Assembly (NCBI GenBank): GCA_015068055.1
Contig: SVLG01000035.1
Location: forward strand, 1 to 21,508
Source of the DNA: Oscillospiraceae bacterium
GTDB taxonomy: Bacteria > Bacillota_A > Clostridia > Oscillospirales > Oscillospiraceae
Length of the DNA: 21,508 bases
Reading direction: 5' to 3'
A program made the position numbers and the translations under genes. Within the stretch, counting starts at the first letter, position 1. Each line of letters opens with the position of its first letter. Below, piece by piece: positions 21,046 through 21,508 of the stretch. Below the pieces are notes generated by a model. The model was not told the DNA's origin and did not search any database. It saw nothing but the letters and a program-made list of their open reading frames with translations.

Positions 21046-21508
21046 ATGACTATTCAGGAAAAATTCCAGCGTCTCGGCATCGATAACGCCCCCGGTCAGG
21101 AGTCTCTGCAGAAGGCACAGGTCCTCGATCTGCGCGGTGAAAAGCTGGAGGGTCCCGCTGTGGACTTCTCCCACGGTGACGTGGATGCCCACGAGCCCAC
21201 TCCCGGCAGCTTTGAGGTCTTTTCCGCCGGCGTGGAAGAAGGCGCTGCGCAGGCCTACACCCCCTACCGCGGCCGCAAAACCATTCTGGAAGACGTGGCC
21301 GAAAGCCTTTCCAAGTTCGCCGGCGTCAAAATTGACCCCGCCTCTCAGCTGATTCTCACCCCCGGTACCCAGGGTGCCCTCTTCCTTGCCATGGGCTGCA
21401 ACATCATGCCCGGCGATCCCGTCGCCATCGTGGAGCCCGACTACTTTGCCAACCGCAAGATGGTGGAATTCTTTGGCGGCAAGCTCATCGGCATCCCCAT
21501 GCACTACA
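21046..21508 (+). CDS. PLP-dependent aminotransferase (class I/II), N-terminal part
   Basis: An open frame runs from ATG 21046, behind AAAGGAG (21031-21037), to the window end without a stop; 154 residues are visible. The sequence matches fold-type I aminotransferases: the substrate-side segment AYTPYRGRKTILEDVAESLSKF, the cofactor-binding TPGTQGALFLAMGCNIMPGDPVAIVEPDYFANRKMVEFFGG (the GTQGAL helix N-terminus holds the PLP phosphate) and the start of the next strand, LIGIPM. The Schiff-base lysine and C-terminal domain lie outside the window, so the substrate (aspartate, aromatic or other amino acid) cannot be decided. It is divergent from a LysR regulator, which probably controls it. Confidence 0.88.
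   Translation, partial: MTIQEKFQRLGIDNAPGQESLQKAQVLDLRGEKLEGPAVDFSHGDVDAHEPTPGSFEVFSAGVEEGAAQAYTPYRGRKTILEDVAESLSKFAGVKIDPASQLILTPGTQGALFLAMGCNIMPGDPVAIVEPDYFANRKMVEFFGGKLIGIPMHY

Noticed and set aside
21010..21504. 164-residue minus-strand frame at the window end
   Set aside because: Antisense of the aminotransferase, which has promoter, binding site and family motifs on the plus strand.
1..21508. CRISPR arrays, tRNA or rRNA genes, insertion sequences, phage genes
   Set aside because: No regularly spaced repeats, cloverleaf sequences, ribosomal signatures, transposases or phage proteins were seen on either strand.

Overview
The window reads as chromosomal DNA of a strictly anaerobic, low-oxygen-adapted Firmicute, most likely a gut member of the Oscillospiraceae/Ruminococcaceae within Clostridia. 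The reasons are a G+C content near 60% in most genes, strong AGGAGG-type ribosome binding sites, typical sigma-A promoters, dense rho-independent terminators, and family content (DUF4364, DUF1002, zinc-ribbon XRE regulators, a rubrerythrin, a type III pantothenate kinase). The assignment rests on family recognition by eye, not on a database search.

Layout. 1-2725 (+): the C-terminal part of coaX followed by a large alpha/beta hydrolase fused to a polytopic membrane domain, closed by a hairpin. 2726-3404: an AT-rich island with one small HEAT-like gene and several inverted repeats. 3431-4855: a DUF4364 regulator (-) divergent from a cysteine-rich conserved protein (+). 4892-7202: a zinc-ribbon XRE regulator (-) divergent from an ECF-type sigma factor and its overlapping membrane-anchored partner, a probable anti-sigma factor (+). 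7242-9255 (-): glmM and a stand-alone GlmU-like acetyltransferase, 1 bp apart. 9406-10302 (+): a secreted DUF1002 protein. 10339-13140 (-): trkA-trkH potassium uptake. 13291-13815 (-): a nicotinamidase-like hydrolase. 13962-15590 (+): a MATE exporter and a small two-helix membrane protein. 15616-19122 (-): trxB-ccdA-tlpA, a redox relay across the membrane, then a DUF401 membrane protein with its own promoter. 19235-20884 (-): a LysR regulator and a rubrerythrin. 21046-end (+): the start of a PLP-dependent aminotransferase, divergent from LysR.

How the genes work together. Three functional groups stand out: cell-wall precursor supply (GlmM makes GlcN-1-P and the neighbouring left-handed beta-helix enzyme probably acetylates it), potassium uptake (TrkH channel with TrkA gating subunit), and thiol/oxidative stress handling (thioredoxin reductase, CcdA, TlpA, rubrerythrin). 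Convergent genes repeatedly share bidirectional hairpin terminators. Promoters with the exact extended -10 TGCTATACT occur four times. No rRNA, tRNA, CRISPR array, insertion sequence or phage gene was seen. No gene-free stretch exceeds 300 bases.

The most interesting regulatory structures are a 27-bp palindrome over the predicted rubrerythrin transcription start, a tlpA terminator whose loop carries the -35 box of the next gene, and a palindrome between the two divergent promoters of the XRE and sigma-factor genes.
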